A DNA stretch of 64,000 nucleotides from Paenibacillus sp. MBLB1832 (GTDB lineage: Bacteria; Bacillota; Bacilli; Paenibacillales; NBRC-103111), in NCBI RefSeq assembly GCF_032271945.1, contig NZ_CP130319.1, forward strand, positions 1,755,001 to 1,819,000, read 5' to 3'. Position 1 is the stretch's first letter, and every line of letters starts with the position of its first letter. The notes below the pieces were generated by a model. It was given only the letters and a program-made list of their open reading frames with translations. It ran no database searches and had not been told where the DNA came from. Shown here piece after piece: positions 53,618-63,024 of the stretch. The translations under genes and the position numbers were made by a program.

Positions 53618-53857
53618 ATGGTCTGCAATCCCACTACTTTAAGCAATACATGGCTTAAGAAGCACATGAAAACTGGTGGGGTTGAGCAGTAATTGCTCGG
53701 CTTAGATTTCCGAGTACGATCAAACTAGCTTCCCGCAATTGCACACTTAAACAGTCTGCGATTCTAGGTATGTAGCTATTTTCAATGGATGAATTATTTC
53801 AAACGAGTCAAATTATCTCAGTGAACAGTTGTCTGACAGAATCCACCTACCATAGGA
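53618..53857. other. Gap with hairpins
   Basis: An imperfect stem AATCCCAC / GTGGGGTT (53626-53684) with an inner CTTTAAGC / GGCTTAAG and a GAGCA / TGCTC stem (53683-53698) follow the oxidoreductase gene and may end its transcript. No gene is visible. Confidence 0.45.
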
Positions 53858-54188
53858 ATGATTGTGGATAGTGAGTTAAATCTGATTCACGATAGCACGC
53901 TGTTCGTCAACACAGCCAAAGTTGACAAAATTGACAACTCCGTCTTAAATCGTAATCGTAGTAAGAAAGCCGAACTTTTAGCACGCGTAATTGACCACAG
54001 GACCGGTCGCTTTACCAAAGGTTTTACGATGCTGACACTCGATTGGTCGGATGGTTTTAGCTTTGCTCCAATTAACTTTATCATGCTTTCTTCAGCTAAG
54101 CTTGCAAACCGAATTTGTACGATTATAGCTATAAAAGATGGATTTAATTATAAGGGGGGAGCCATGAGAGTGGTTCCCCTACTTTATT
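53858..54188 (+). pseudogene. IS4-family transposase fragment
   Basis: The frame contains NRNRSKKAELLARVIDHRTG, RFTKGFTMLTLDWSDGFSF, APINFIMLSSAKLANRI, the conserved block around the first catalytic Asp of IS4-type DDE transposases. The rest of the transposase, including the second Asp and the YREK region, is absent and no inverted repeats are visible. It marks a past insertion at this spot. Confidence 0.85.
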
Positions 54189-54310
54189 AACTTGCTTGTT
54201 GTCCACAACCTTGAAAAATTCGACAATACCGGAGAAGATTTGGAAGATTTAATCTCCATTGGGACAATCGGTTTGATCAATATCATGAGTTTGATAAGGT
54301 GAAGTGGTAA
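54189..54310 (+). pseudogene. Fragment of a sporulation sigma factor (SigE/SigK-like)
   Basis: The translation [32 protein letters not shown] in one frame, followed after a frameshift by EFDKVKW, matches region 2 of the SigE/SigK family ([29 protein letters not shown] pattern). Only about 40 codons remain. It is a relic directly joined to the transposase fragment. Confidence 0.78.
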
Positions 54311-54387
54311 GGTAAACATCTTAAGGTCGACAGGTCGGTGAATCGCAGACTTCATTCATTTGGCATCAAATAATGGAGGCGAAGACA

Positions 54388-55058
54388 ATGACAGCCTTAA
54401 TTCAAATTGAGCATGTGAGTAAGTTTTACTATATGGGCGGCGAAACGATTCGTGCGTTGGATGACATTTCGCTGCATATTGCGCAAGGTGAGTTTGTTGC
54501 TATTATGGGGCCTTCGGGCTCCGGAAAGTCCACGCTGATGAATATCATCGGCTGTTTGGACGTTTCGGATGAAGGCTTCTATGTGCTCGACGGCAAGCAG
54601 ATTCATTCGTTAAAGGATTCACAATTGGCTGAGATACGGAATCGGAAGATCGGGTTTGTATTCCAGAGCTTCAACTTGCTGCCGAGATTAAGTGCCTATG
54701 AGAATGAAGAGCTACCATTGATCTATCGTGGATTATCGAGAAAAGAACAAGAGTCACTCGTTTTGCAAGCTTTGGAAGCCGTGGATTTGTTGGATTGGAG
54801 GAAGCATATGCCTTCGGAGTTATCCGGAGGGCAGCAGCAACGCGTTGCGATTGCGCGCACATTGGCAGGCGATCCGCCGATTATTTTGGCGGATGAGCCA
54901 ACGGGAGCGTTGGATTCAAAGACAGGTGTGGATATCATGGATATTATCCGACGGTTAAATGAGCATGGGCGGACGATTATTGTGATTACGTAGATCGGCA
55001 GGTAGCAGAGCACGCGAGGCGGATAGTACGGTTTCGGGATGGGCGGTTGTTGCATTGA
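54388..55058 (+). pseudogene. Frameshifted MacB/LolD-type ABC ATPase
   Basis: The gene is almost complete: ATG 54388 behind GGAGG, Walker A GPSGSGKST, signature LSGGQQQRVAIA, Walker B IILADEPTGALDS. It then ends in TIIVIT followed by TAG at 54991, because one base is lost where the second copy (12181-12450) encodes ITHDRQ. Beyond the stop the expected C-terminus continues in another frame (DRQVAEHARRIVRFRDGRLL) to a TGA at 55056-55058. The H-loop histidine is lost. There is no FtsX/MacB permease next to it. A truncated product of 201 residues could still be made but should be inactive. Confidence 0.85.
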
Positions 55059-55093
55059 ATGCGATTTTAAGTACACGAAAATGGAATTTAGTG

Positions 55094-55120
55094 CCCTACG
55101 AGAATTCGTAGGGTTATTTG
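55094..55120 (+). terminator. Terminator-like palindrome
   Basis: CCCTACGA-GAAT-TCGTAGGG (55094-55113) followed by TTATTTG. The same element in weaker form follows the related ATPase fragment at 12485. Confidence 0.7.
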
Positions 55121-55303
55121 AGTTTTTATAATGGTTCAGTCATGGTTCAGCTGACTTTCCCCGCTAATGGGCAGCATTCCGTGGTTGTCTGAAGTTAAAA
55201 TTTGAATTTTATCACCAAAAAAGAGAAGGTTTTGCTTTTCTGCCCATTTCTTTTTTCAGGGTCCAAAGTATTACCAAGTCCTATTTTCGTAATAAAACAG
55301 AAT

Positions 55304-55352
55304 AAATCGCAATTTTTCCTCATTGTGAGTTGTGAGTATGAAGCGATATGAT
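55304..55352 (+). promoter_or_regulatory. Promoter with box shared with 61597-61644
   Basis: Upstream AAATCGCAATTTTTCC, -35 TTGTGA (55323-55328), 18-base spacer, -10 TATGAT (55347-55352). The 26 bases at 55304-55329 agree with 61597-61622 at 22 positions. The two promoters flank the two-component genes, whose regulator is the likely activator. It would drive the secreted enzyme gene at 55483, leaving a leader of about 120 bases. Confidence 0.7.
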
Positions 55353-55482
55353 GATGTTGTAGTTTTTTTGTAATCGGTTACAAGGGCTTATTCTAATCAT
55401 TGGGAGTTGATGCAGGAAGAAAACTTTGTTGTACTGGCAGAAACATTTTGTTATCAAATTGACAATCTATGAGGTGAATAAC

Positions 55483-57273
55483 ATGAGAAAAGCATGGTTA
55501 AGCAGTTTATGTCTGATGTTGATTTTATCGTTTGTAGTATCTGTGAAGGAGGTTGGCGCCGCAGCCAATGAGGTAACTCCAATAGCTTGGTCCACCTTTA
55601 CAGCAGCAGCCCCAACGGATGCGGATACAGCACGAATTAGAAGTATCCTAGTGAACAGCAATAAGTATGCATTGACTGAGTGGTATCCAACGGTAAAGAA
55701 TTATGATGCGCAAACGGGTACATACCTTAGCTTTGGCGGAACTGCAGAGGATAATATCCGTCCTTCAGCCAGTGAAGCCATCGCGCTGGCAGCTTCGCTC
55801 AAGCTTGGTGCCTATGATGCTGCAGTCACAGGCGTTTCAGTGAGCAGCGCGACAGCCATTGCCAATAAGCTGATTTCGTCTCTTGCTTACCAACATGCAG
55901 CCAATACAAGCGGTGGGTGGGGGAACCATTGGCAATCGGCGCTCTGGGCCTCTCTTGCTGGCACTGCCGGTTGGCTCATGTGGGATGATTTATCCGTGAC
56001 AGATCGCGAGTATGTCCGTAAGATGGTAGAGTATGAAGCTAATAGGTTCAACACATATACCGTTCCTTATTACCGCAATGCATCGGGAACCATTGTTATA
56101 GCAGGTGATTCCAAAGGCGAGGAGAATTCCTGGAATGCCATGATCCTTCAGCTGGCCACCAGTATGATGCCGAATCACCCGAATTATTTGACATGGATGA
56201 ATAAAAATGTAGAGTTGATGCTTTCGGCGTTTGCTCGTCCGTCTGATGTTACGAACAACACAATAATCAATGGAAAAAGTGTAGCAACTTGGATTAAAGG
56301 CTCCAATATTAATGAGGATGGTACCATGGTGAATCATAACATCATACATCCGGATTATATGGCAACTGCTATCCAGAATGGTAACGCGGCGTTGCTGTAT
56401 ACACTGGCAGGTAAAGCTACGCCGAGTGCAGCCTTGTTCAATTTGGATATTGTCTATGATACAATGGTTGATCTAAATTTCACAGCAGGCACGAATATCC
56501 CGCCCGGCGGGACGGTTGCTGCTCCTGGGGGAACGATCTTCGTGGATGGAGGGTCAGATATTTATTATCCTCAGGGGAATGATTGGGGAATTGGCAGAAG
56601 GATGAACTTTGCCCATCTCGATGCGCAAGCTCGTGCACTGGGATACGATACCCTGGCCTCTCAGAAAGGCGCCTATTGGGAGCCGTACCATGCGCAGAAG
56701 GTGCTCGATATGCAGACCCGCTACACAGATGGACATACCTATAGCGGCAACAGTGAGGATACCTACGGGGGTCGCGAAGAATGGGTAGCTCAGCATGCGG
56801 GCCGTGCATTTTTGACGAAATGGATTTCGGCACAAAATAAATACACACTTACCAATGAAGCTCCTTCTATGGAAATCATTGTGGATAACTCGGATGGCGG
56901 CGTAACGAAATCTTCCGGCTGGTTAAGCAGCTCGACCAGCAGTTTACGCATCGGCAGCGATTACTTGCAGGATGGGAATACGAATAAAGGGGCGTTGAAC
57001 GCTACATTTACTCCAGTTTTACCGGTAACCGGTACTTATTCGGTTTACGTGTACTACAATGCAGCGGCGAATCGCGCGAATAATGTGCCTTTTACCATCA
57101 CGCATGCTTCTGGAACAGCGTCGGTCGGTGTCAATCAACAAATCAATGGTGGTACTTGGGTTCAATTGGGTACCTATACGTTCAATAGCGGAAGCACGGG
57201 CTCAGTTACAATAAGCAACACAGGAACTTCCGGTTACGTGATTGCGGATGCCGTGAAGTTCGTCAAGCAGTAA
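55483..57273 (+). CDS. Secreted alpha/alpha-toroid enzyme-like protein with golvesin-type C-terminal domain
   Basis: A 596-residue secreted protein. The signal peptide ends near GAA-ANEV. The main part (about 30-440) is helical, with motifs such as GGWGNHWQSALWASLAGTAG, GEENSWNAMILQLATSMMP and NEDGTMVNHNIIHPDYMAT, recalling alpha/alpha-toroid polysaccharide lyases and hydrolases. The C-terminal part (about 455-596, IIVDNSDGGVTKSSGW to YVIADAVKFV) is a golvesin/xanthan-lyase-type binding domain. The start is ATG 55483 behind GAGGTGA; upstream in-frame codons have no ribosome site. I cannot name the family with certainty. Its promoter matches that of the transport operon at 61695. Confidence 0.75.
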   Translation: MRKAWLSSLCLMLILSFVVSVKEVGAAANEVTPIAWSTFTAAAPTDADTARIRSILVNSNKYALTEWYPTVKNYDAQTGTYLSFGGTAEDNIRPSASEAIALAASLKLGAYDAAVTGVSVSSATAIANKLISSLAYQHAANTSGGWGNHWQSALWASLAGTAGWLMWDDLSVTDREYVRKMVEYEANRFNTYTVPYYRNASGTIVIAGDSKGEENSWNAMILQLATSMMPNHPNYLTWMNKNVELMLSAFARPSDVTNNTIINGKSVATWIKGSNINEDGTMVNHNIIHPDYMATAIQNGNAALLYTLAGKATPSAALFNLDIVYDTMVDLNFTAGTNIPPGGTVAAPGGTIFVDGGSDIYYPQGNDWGIGRRMNFAHLDAQARALGYDTLASQKGAYWEPYHAQKVLDMQTRYTDGHTYSGNSEDTYGGREEWVAQHAGRAFLTKWISAQNKYTLTNEAPSMEIIVDNSDGGVTKSSGWLSSSTSSLRIGSDYLQDGNTNKGALNATFTPVLPVTGTYSVYVYYNAAANRANNVPFTITHASGTASVGVNQQINGGTWVQLGTYTFNSGSTGSVTISNTGTSGYVIADAVKFVKQ

Positions 57274-57291
57274 GCGTACCGTTTATTAGTA

Positions 57292-57330
57292 ACCCACCTC
57301 TTCGAAATAGGAAGAGGTGGGTCTTGTCTT
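57292..57330 (+). terminator. Rho-independent terminator
   Basis: A perfect 12-bp stem ACCCACCTCTTC / GAAGAGGTGGGT with a 7-base loop; the tail CTTGTCTT is only weakly T-rich. Confidence 0.8.
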
Positions 57331-57394
57331 CCCATAAAGATTGTTGATTTAGCTCGGAATCAGGCATAAGATGGCTTTAAGGAGTGAATCAATC

Positions 57395-58711
57395 ATGTAT
57401 AAATTACTCATAGTTGACGACGAGGCGGATATCCGGGAGGGCTTGGCTGCTTTTCCCTGGGACCGATTGCATATAGAGGTTACAGGCATCTGCGAGCATG
57501 GTTTGGATGCTTATCACTGGTTACAGCAGCATCCCGTAGATATCGTAATTACCGATATTCGAATGCCGTTAATGAACGGGTTGGAACTGGCGGAGAAGAT
57601 CAACAAGCAGTTTCCTTATGTCAAAACGGTGATTTTGACAGGGTTTGATGATTTTGAATATGCACGGGCGAGTATTCGTGTAGGCGTGGTGGACTACTTG
57701 CTGAAGCCAACGCAAGATGAGCCTATGATGGCAACATTTCTCCGTGTGAAAGAGACCATGGACAAGGAGAAGCAAGAGGAGCAGCGGCTGTTGCTCGTTG
57801 AGCGGCGCTCCCGATTGCTTGCCGGTGTGCTGCGCAAGGAGTTTCTGCATAAGCTGACGAGCCGTCCACTGACGCGGGCTGAAATCGATGAGGGCTCGTC
57901 CGTCAGCGAGGTTATGCTGGATGGGAAGGCCTATCGAATCATGATGATCCGCCAGGATCATCCGATTCATCGTCAGCCGCACTACGCGGAGAAGGAGTGG
58001 GAGCTTGTTCTGTTTGCTTTAGACAATGTGCTTACGGAGCTATGGGATGCGGAAGGGCACGGATATCATCTCGTGGATGAAGCCACAGGAGATTGTATGC
58101 TGATCGGGGTGAATAGTGAAGAGGAAACGGCATGTATGTCACAATTGGAAGCCTTGCGACAGCAGTTATATCGTTTTCGCGGACTTCTCCGCACGACGCT
58201 TTCCATCGGATTAGGGGGCGCCTATGCGAAGCTTGATCAGTTGCATCTCTCTCGTCGGCAAGCCGAGAACGCATTGATCAAAGGGACGAGCGCGAATGGA
58301 ATGGCTGTCGATGAGCAGGCTCCTGGCAGCATTAGCCATGCAGAGGGAAGCGCACGAGAGGAATCCACAGCTGTTTGGGAAACCAGTGAGGCCTCTACCT
58401 TTTTAATTGATAAGGCCAAGTCTTATATCCATAATCATTATCAACGCTCTATCACGCTTTCCGAGGTAGCGGAACATATTCATATCAGTCCTACGTATTT
58501 CAGCTTTTTGTTCAAGGAGATGACGGGGGAGAATTATGTGCAGTATGTGACAACCTGTCGTGTAGAGAAGGCAAAGCAACTGCTTAAAGACAGTTATTAC
58601 AAAGTTTACGAAATCGGTGAAATGGTCGGATACGAGAATCCAAGGTACTTCTCTGAGATTTTCAAAAAAATGACGGGGAAAACACCGAATGATTACAGGG
58701 GGGCCAAATGA
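57395..58711 (+). CDS. Response regulator with AraC DNA-binding domain (YesN-like)
   Basis: A 438-residue regulator. The receiver domain shows IVDDEADIREG, Asp54 in VDIVITDIRMP and a Lys in LLKPTQD. The C-terminal double helix-turn-helix is typical AraC (SITLSEVAEHIHISPTYFSF, YEIGEMVGYENPRYFSEIFK, GKTPNDYR). The start is ATG 57395 behind AAGGAG; an ATG at 57371 is unlikely. The stop overlaps the kinase start (ATGA). Flanking promoters at 55304 and 61597 share a sequence that is its probable binding site. Confidence 0.94.
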   Translation: MYKLLIVDDEADIREGLAAFPWDRLHIEVTGICEHGLDAYHWLQQHPVDIVITDIRMPLMNGLELAEKINKQFPYVKTVILTGFDDFEYARASIRVGVVDYLLKPTQDEPMMATFLRVKETMDKEKQEEQRLLLVERRSRLLAGVLRKEFLHKLTSRPLTRAEIDEGSSVSEVMLDGKAYRIMMIRQDHPIHRQPHYAEKEWELVLFALDNVLTELWDAEGHGYHLVDEATGDCMLIGVNSEEETACMSQLEALRQQLYRFRGLLRTTLSIGLGGAYAKLDQLHLSRRQAENALIKGTSANGMAVDEQAPGSISHAEGSAREESTAVWETSEASTFLIDKAKSYIHNHYQRSITLSEVAEHIHISPTYFSFLFKEMTGENYVQYVTTCRVEKAKQLLKDSYYKVYEIGEMVGYENPRYFSEIFKKMTGKTPNDYRGAK

Positions 58712-61515
58712 CAGAGATAGGGCAAGGCGAGCAGGAATTCACGGGTTCACATCGCAAACGCCTGGTCTGGGCTGCGGTTGTCATCTTTTTCGCGGCGCAT
58801 TTGTTATTTGTAGCGAACTTTGTATGGAGCTCAGGGAACACGCAGCAGGACTTTGAGCGTCAGGCTGAATCGGCCAGGCTGGATATGATCAGGCGCAATA
58901 TTGTTACCTTCTTTCGTGAATTGGATTCCTTCACCGCTTTAATCCGTACACCCGAGGTGCTGAATGCGGCTAAACAGGTTGGGGATGCCTCCAACGCAAG
59001 TGCCAGGGAAGAACTTGCTTATCACTTGAATCAGCAGCTAAATTCCCTAGCGTTTCCTACCCGATTCATAGGTAAAATTTTTCTCATTGCCAAGCAGGAC
59101 AAGCAGATGAGCTTTGCCAAGGATCCAGCGAAGCCTGGCTTGGAGAACGATGAGCTGCCGCGAATTGATGAGCTCGAACAGGCAGGTTTGCTCGGGCCTC
59201 TTGTGAAAGGAAATGGTGTACCCGTCTACTATGCACCCGGTGAGCTGATGAACCGTATCACAGCGGTGCAATCGCAAATGGATCCTTCTCAAACTGCGCG
59301 TTTCGTTGCACTCGCGGAGCATCTAGAGAATCATATCGTCGTCAGCGGAATTGAGAATAGTGTGCTATATATGATTGTGCTGCAGGATCACTTTTTGAAA
59401 GAGTTTCTGCCTTGGGAGCCATTGTTCCAGACACGTATTTCTTTGCTGGATGCAGAGAAGCGTCCCATCTTTAGCGCGTCGCTGTCAGGGAAGAGTGACG
59501 AGTATCTGCCTGTAGCACATCAAGAGACGGTAGAACTCGAGCCTTACGGCTTCCAGTTAGTGCTGACCTCGTCCGGACAGTCTTTATGGAAAAGCATTCG
59601 TGCCAATGGGGCTTCGCTGCTGCTTATATTTGCAGGTTCGCTTGGCGTATGTCTCTTCTTGGCCTATTTGTTTTCTAAACCCATTAGTCATCCGATTCGT
59701 AGGCTATCCATGTCGATTAAAAGGCAAGCGAGAAACTTTCCGTTACGACCGCTGCAAATGGAGGAGACCAGGATCCCGAGATGGCAACGCTTATCGATTC
59801 ACAACAAAATCCTAATGTTTTTCCTTGTCTCAGTCATCTTGCCGGTTGTGGTTGTCGGTTCGATATATACGGGTTGGCTAACGATGTATTCCCGAGACAA
59901 GCTGGTGGATTCACTTAATGCTGTTTCGAGGCAAATGAGTGCTAACGTGAATTACCAGACGGAAGCCTACCGTCGGTTCGTGAGGCAACTCGCGGTAAGT
60001 GGGCCGATTCAATCGCTGTTGGAAAATATGACGAAGAGGGGTCCCTTTCTCTCAGGGGAAGTGGTTATAGCCCCTTCTGCAGGTCTGGACCCCAGATTGA
60101 CAGGTGTCTCTTATTATGTTCTCTATGACACCGCAGGCAAAGCCATCTATTCCTCCATGTATGCCAATAATCTGGAACTGTTCACACTGGATACGAAAGC
60201 GCTTATGGTGGATGAGCAGGCGATGATGTGGCAGCCTGAGCATCTGGATCTTTTTAATCAATCCGGACTCACGTTAGTATACGAAATCCCCCAGCAAACG
60301 TTTGGACAGAAGGCAGGCTACCTGGAGGTTCACTGGAAGGAAAACGTGTTTGAGGAAGTGATGGGACTAGCCGCCAACAGGACCGTATCTACAGCGATTG
60401 TGGATACCAAAGGGCGAGTAGTCGCCCCCTATCGGACAGAGGATACAGAAGCTATCGCTTGGGCAGCAAGCTTGTTGTACAGCCAGATGGGAAAAGAGCG
60501 CGTCGTTCATTGGCAGGGTCAGGAACAGCTGGCTGTGGTGCAGCCTCTTGCTGGCAGCGATTGGCGCTTCATGGTGCTGAAGCCGCTTAGTGAAGTTAAC
60601 ACACAAAGCAGAGACCTGCTGATGCAAAACTTAGCTATTCTCGCTGTCCTCACTTGTATAACCGCTCTATGCGCGTATCTCCTCTCCCGCTCCATGGTTC
60701 GGCCAATCAAGACATTGAAGACAGCCATGCAGCGAGCAGGGGCAGGCGATCTGAAGCAGCAGCTTAGCTATGAGTCTTTAGACGAAATTGGCGAGCTCAA
60801 GAGCAGCTTTAATCAGATGATAGTTCAAATCAATACCCTCATGCAGGAGAATATTGACAGCAAGGTGAGGGAGCAGGAGCTGCACAAGCTCAAATCCCAA
60901 GCTGAGCTGCGCATGCTTCAGCAGCAGATTAATCCTCATTTTTTATATAATACCTTGGAATCCATCAATATGATGGCGAAGCGTTCGGGCGCGGAGGATG
61001 TGAGCACAACAGTCGGCGCATTGGCGAGGATTTTCCGCTTTACGATTAGCAAGGGGCCGGAACTTGTGCAGCTGGCGCAAGAAATCGAGCATACTCGCAG
61101 CTATATGACGATTCAATTGGTACGTTTCCGCAGCCGGTTTGAGGTCGAATGGGAGCTTGCGGAGGAAGCACTTTATGTGCCTGTGTTAAAATTTATCCTG
61201 CAGCCTATCGTCGAGAACGCTGTAAACCACGGGATTGCTGAGCTTCCTTCCGGTGGAAAAATTTGTATTTCAGCCATGGTAGCGGAAAGAACGCTTATCG
61301 TGGAGGTTCGTGATAACGGAGTGGGCATGGATGAACCTACGCTGCATAAGTTACTTCTCTCTCTGACGGAAGAGGCGTCTTCGGATACAGGTATCGGACT
61401 ACGCAATGTGTACCAGCGGCTCAAGCTGTATTACAGCGATCAGGCTCAGATGAGGGTTGAAAGTGACATGATGATGGGCACGAAAATTACGATCAGCATT
61501 CCGCTGATGAGCTAA
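58708..61515 (+). CDS. Sensor histidine kinase with two extracytoplasmic sensor regions
   Basis: A 935-residue kinase, about 350 residues longer than usual YesM-type kinases. Four membrane helices are predicted (about 19-41, 303-325, 372-395, 640-665), bounding two separate extracytoplasmic regions of about 260 and 245 residues. A HAMP segment (SRSMVRPIKTLKTAMQRAGA), the His-kinase block LQQQINPHFLYNTLESINMM with His744, N box LQPIVENAVNHG, and DNGVGMDEP plus TGIGLRNVYQRL follow. It starts inside the response-regulator stop codon. The doubled sensor suggests two ligands or a fusion of two receptors. Confidence 0.92.
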   Translation: MTEIGQGEQEFTGSHRKRLVWAAVVIFFAAHLLFVANFVWSSGNTQQDFERQAESARLDMIRRNIVTFFRELDSFTALIRTPEVLNAAKQVGDASNASAREELAYHLNQQLNSLAFPTRFIGKIFLIAKQDKQMSFAKDPAKPGLENDELPRIDELEQAGLLGPLVKGNGVPVYYAPGELMNRITAVQSQMDPSQTARFVALAEHLENHIVVSGIENSVLYMIVLQDHFLKEFLPWEPLFQTRISLLDAEKRPIFSASLSGKSDEYLPVAHQETVELEPYGFQLVLTSSGQSLWKSIRANGASLLLIFAGSLGVCLFLAYLFSKPISHPIRRLSMSIKRQARNFPLRPLQMEETRIPRWQRLSIHNKILMFFLVSVILPVVVVGSIYTGWLTMYSRDKLVDSLNAVSRQMSANVNYQTEAYRRFVRQLAVSGPIQSLLENMTKRGPFLSGEVVIAPSAGLDPRLTGVSYYVLYDTAGKAIYSSMYANNLELFTLDTKALMVDEQAMMWQPEHLDLFNQSGLTLVYEIPQQTFGQKAGYLEVHWKENVFEEVMGLAANRTVSTAIVDTKGRVVAPYRTEDTEAIAWAASLLYSQMGKERVVHWQGQEQLAVVQPLAGSDWRFMVLKPLSEVNTQSRDLLMQNLAILAVLTCITALCAYLLSRSMVRPIKTLKTAMQRAGAGDLKQQLSYESLDEIGELKSSFNQMIVQINTLMQENIDSKVREQELHKLKSQAELRMLQQQINPHFLYNTLESINMMAKRSGAEDVSTTVGALARIFRFTISKGPELVQLAQEIEHTRSYMTIQLVRFRSRFEVEWELAEEALYVPVLKFILQPIVENAVNHGIAELPSGGKICISAMVAERTLIVEVRDNGVGMDEPTLHKLLLSLTEEASSDTGIGLRNVYQRLKLYYSDQAQMRVESDMMMGTKITISIPLMS

Positions 61516-61521
61516 ATCTAA

Positions 61522-61556
61522 AGGGCTCCTGCTTAATAGAGCGGGGGTTCTTTTTC
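61522..61556 (+). terminator. Probable Rho-independent terminator
   Basis: AGGGCTCCTGCT pairs with AGAGCGGGGGTTCT using several G-T pairs, followed by TTTTT. Confidence 0.65.
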
Positions 61557-61596
61557 ATTCGTTGTCCTGCTGGAGAAGACATTAAAAAATCGGAAG

Positions 61597-61644
61597 AAAT
61601 CGAAATTTACCCGCATTGTGAGGAATTGCTTATGGACGTATAGT
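61597..61644 (+). promoter_or_regulatory. Promoter with box shared with 55304-55352
   Basis: Upstream AAATCGAAATTTACCC, -35 TTGTGA (61616-61621), 17-base spacer, -10 TATAGT (61639-61644). It would drive the transport operon starting at 61695. Confidence 0.72.
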
Positions 61645-61694
61645 TAGTACATGACCAAGCACATCAAGTAGTTATCGGGATTCGAAAGGGGCAG

Positions 61695-63014
61695 ATGAAG
61701 TTGAAAAAAAAGTTAATGCTAGTCGCACTCTCATCATTAGTTATCCTTGCAGCAGGCTGTGGTACCAAAGCCGGACAGGACAAAAGCACAAGCGAGCCTG
61801 TGAAAACAGAGAAACCATCGGATAAGAAGATCGAGATGGTATGGGCAGGTTGGACAGGGGAAGAGAAAGCGTTCAAGCCCGTCATTGATTCGATTATCGA
61901 GGATTGGAACAAGAAGGAACCGAACGCGACGGTCAAATGGCTCGGTTGGCCATGGGATCAAACTCAACAGCAATTAATACTAAGAGGTATGTCCAAGGAC
62001 CAGATTGATGTTGCGCAAGTCGACATTCGTTGGGTGAATTCATTAGCGGAAGCGGGTCTTCTGGAGGATTTGGGCACCTTGTTTGACAAAAATTGGATTT
62101 CAAACAATTTTGATGCCAATTTTCTGAAGATCGGGCAAGTGGAGGGTAAACAGGTTGGCCTTCCGTGGACGTTGGGTGCGCTGGGCATGTTGTACAACCC
62201 GACACTGCTGGAAAAAGCAGGTGTGAAGGATGTTCCGACGACTGTCACTGATTTTGAGGATGCACTGAAAAAAGTAAAAGCGTTCGACAAAAACATAGTT
62301 CCCTACGCGATTTCCACGAAAGTGGCCTCCAGTGTTTCCACAAACTTCCAAGCATGGCTGTGGCAAAATGGCGGCAATGTGTTTGACAAGGACGGCAAGG
62401 TGATCATCAACAATGAAACAGGCGTGAAAACCTTGACGTGGTTTAAGAGCTTGTACGATAACGGGTTGATTAAAATGGACCTGGCCCAAACGGATGCCCG
62501 CGTGCTCCACAGCAAAGGCCAATCGGCATTCTACGACGATCTAGTTCTGGCGAAGGGTGTCATGAAGTCCAATGGCATCGCGGATCAGGATCTGGATAAA
62601 ATCATACGCCCGATGGCTAGACCGCTAATCAAAGCTGGCGATCAGCCGCAGTCCAAAATCGGTGGTACGGTGCTTGTGGTTTTCAAGGATTCCAAGTATA
62701 AGCAGAAGGCTGCTGACTATATCAAGCATGTCGTTGGCGAGCCGGAAGCGCTAAAGTTCTTTAAGGAAAGCGGCAACCTGCCGACATTCAATTCAGCCAT
62801 TAAGAATGAGCTAATCCAAAAGGATGCCTATACGAAGAAATTTCTTGAACTGACAACCTTCTCTAAGCGTGCGGAAACAGAGCCCTTCGCTTCAGCCAAG
62901 GAGCTGGACAATATTATCACTGAAGAGTTTCAGGCGGGTGTCATGGGGGCCAAGACGCCACAGAAAGCGCTTGACGATGCGGCAACCAAGATCAAATCGA
63001 CTTTGAAAAAATGA
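61695..63014 (+). CDS. Sugar ABC transporter solute-binding lipoprotein (UgpB/MalE-like)
   Basis: A 439-residue lipoprotein with lipobox LAAGC and a short charged linker. The binding domain lacks the DPDGNG loop and is of the MalE/UgpB type. The start is ATG 61695, with a TTG two codons later having the better distance to AAAGGGG. It opens a CUT1 transport operon (binding protein, MalF-like, MalG-like) driven by the promoter at 61597-61644 and probably controlled by the two-component pair upstream. Confidence 0.93.
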   Translation: MKLKKKLMLVALSSLVILAAGCGTKAGQDKSTSEPVKTEKPSDKKIEMVWAGWTGEEKAFKPVIDSIIEDWNKKEPNATVKWLGWPWDQTQQQLILRGMSKDQIDVAQVDIRWVNSLAEAGLLEDLGTLFDKNWISNNFDANFLKIGQVEGKQVGLPWTLGALGMLYNPTLLEKAGVKDVPTTVTDFEDALKKVKAFDKNIVPYAISTKVASSVSTNFQAWLWQNGGNVFDKDGKVIINNETGVKTLTWFKSLYDNGLIKMDLAQTDARVLHSKGQSAFYDDLVLAKGVMKSNGIADQDLDKIIRPMARPLIKAGDQPQSKIGGTVLVVFKDSKYKQKAADYIKHVVGEPEALKFFKESGNLPTFNSAIKNELIQKDAYTKKFLELTTFSKRAETEPFASAKELDNIITEEFQAGVMGAKTPQKALDDAATKIKSTLKK

Positions 63015-63024
63015 GGTGATTCGC

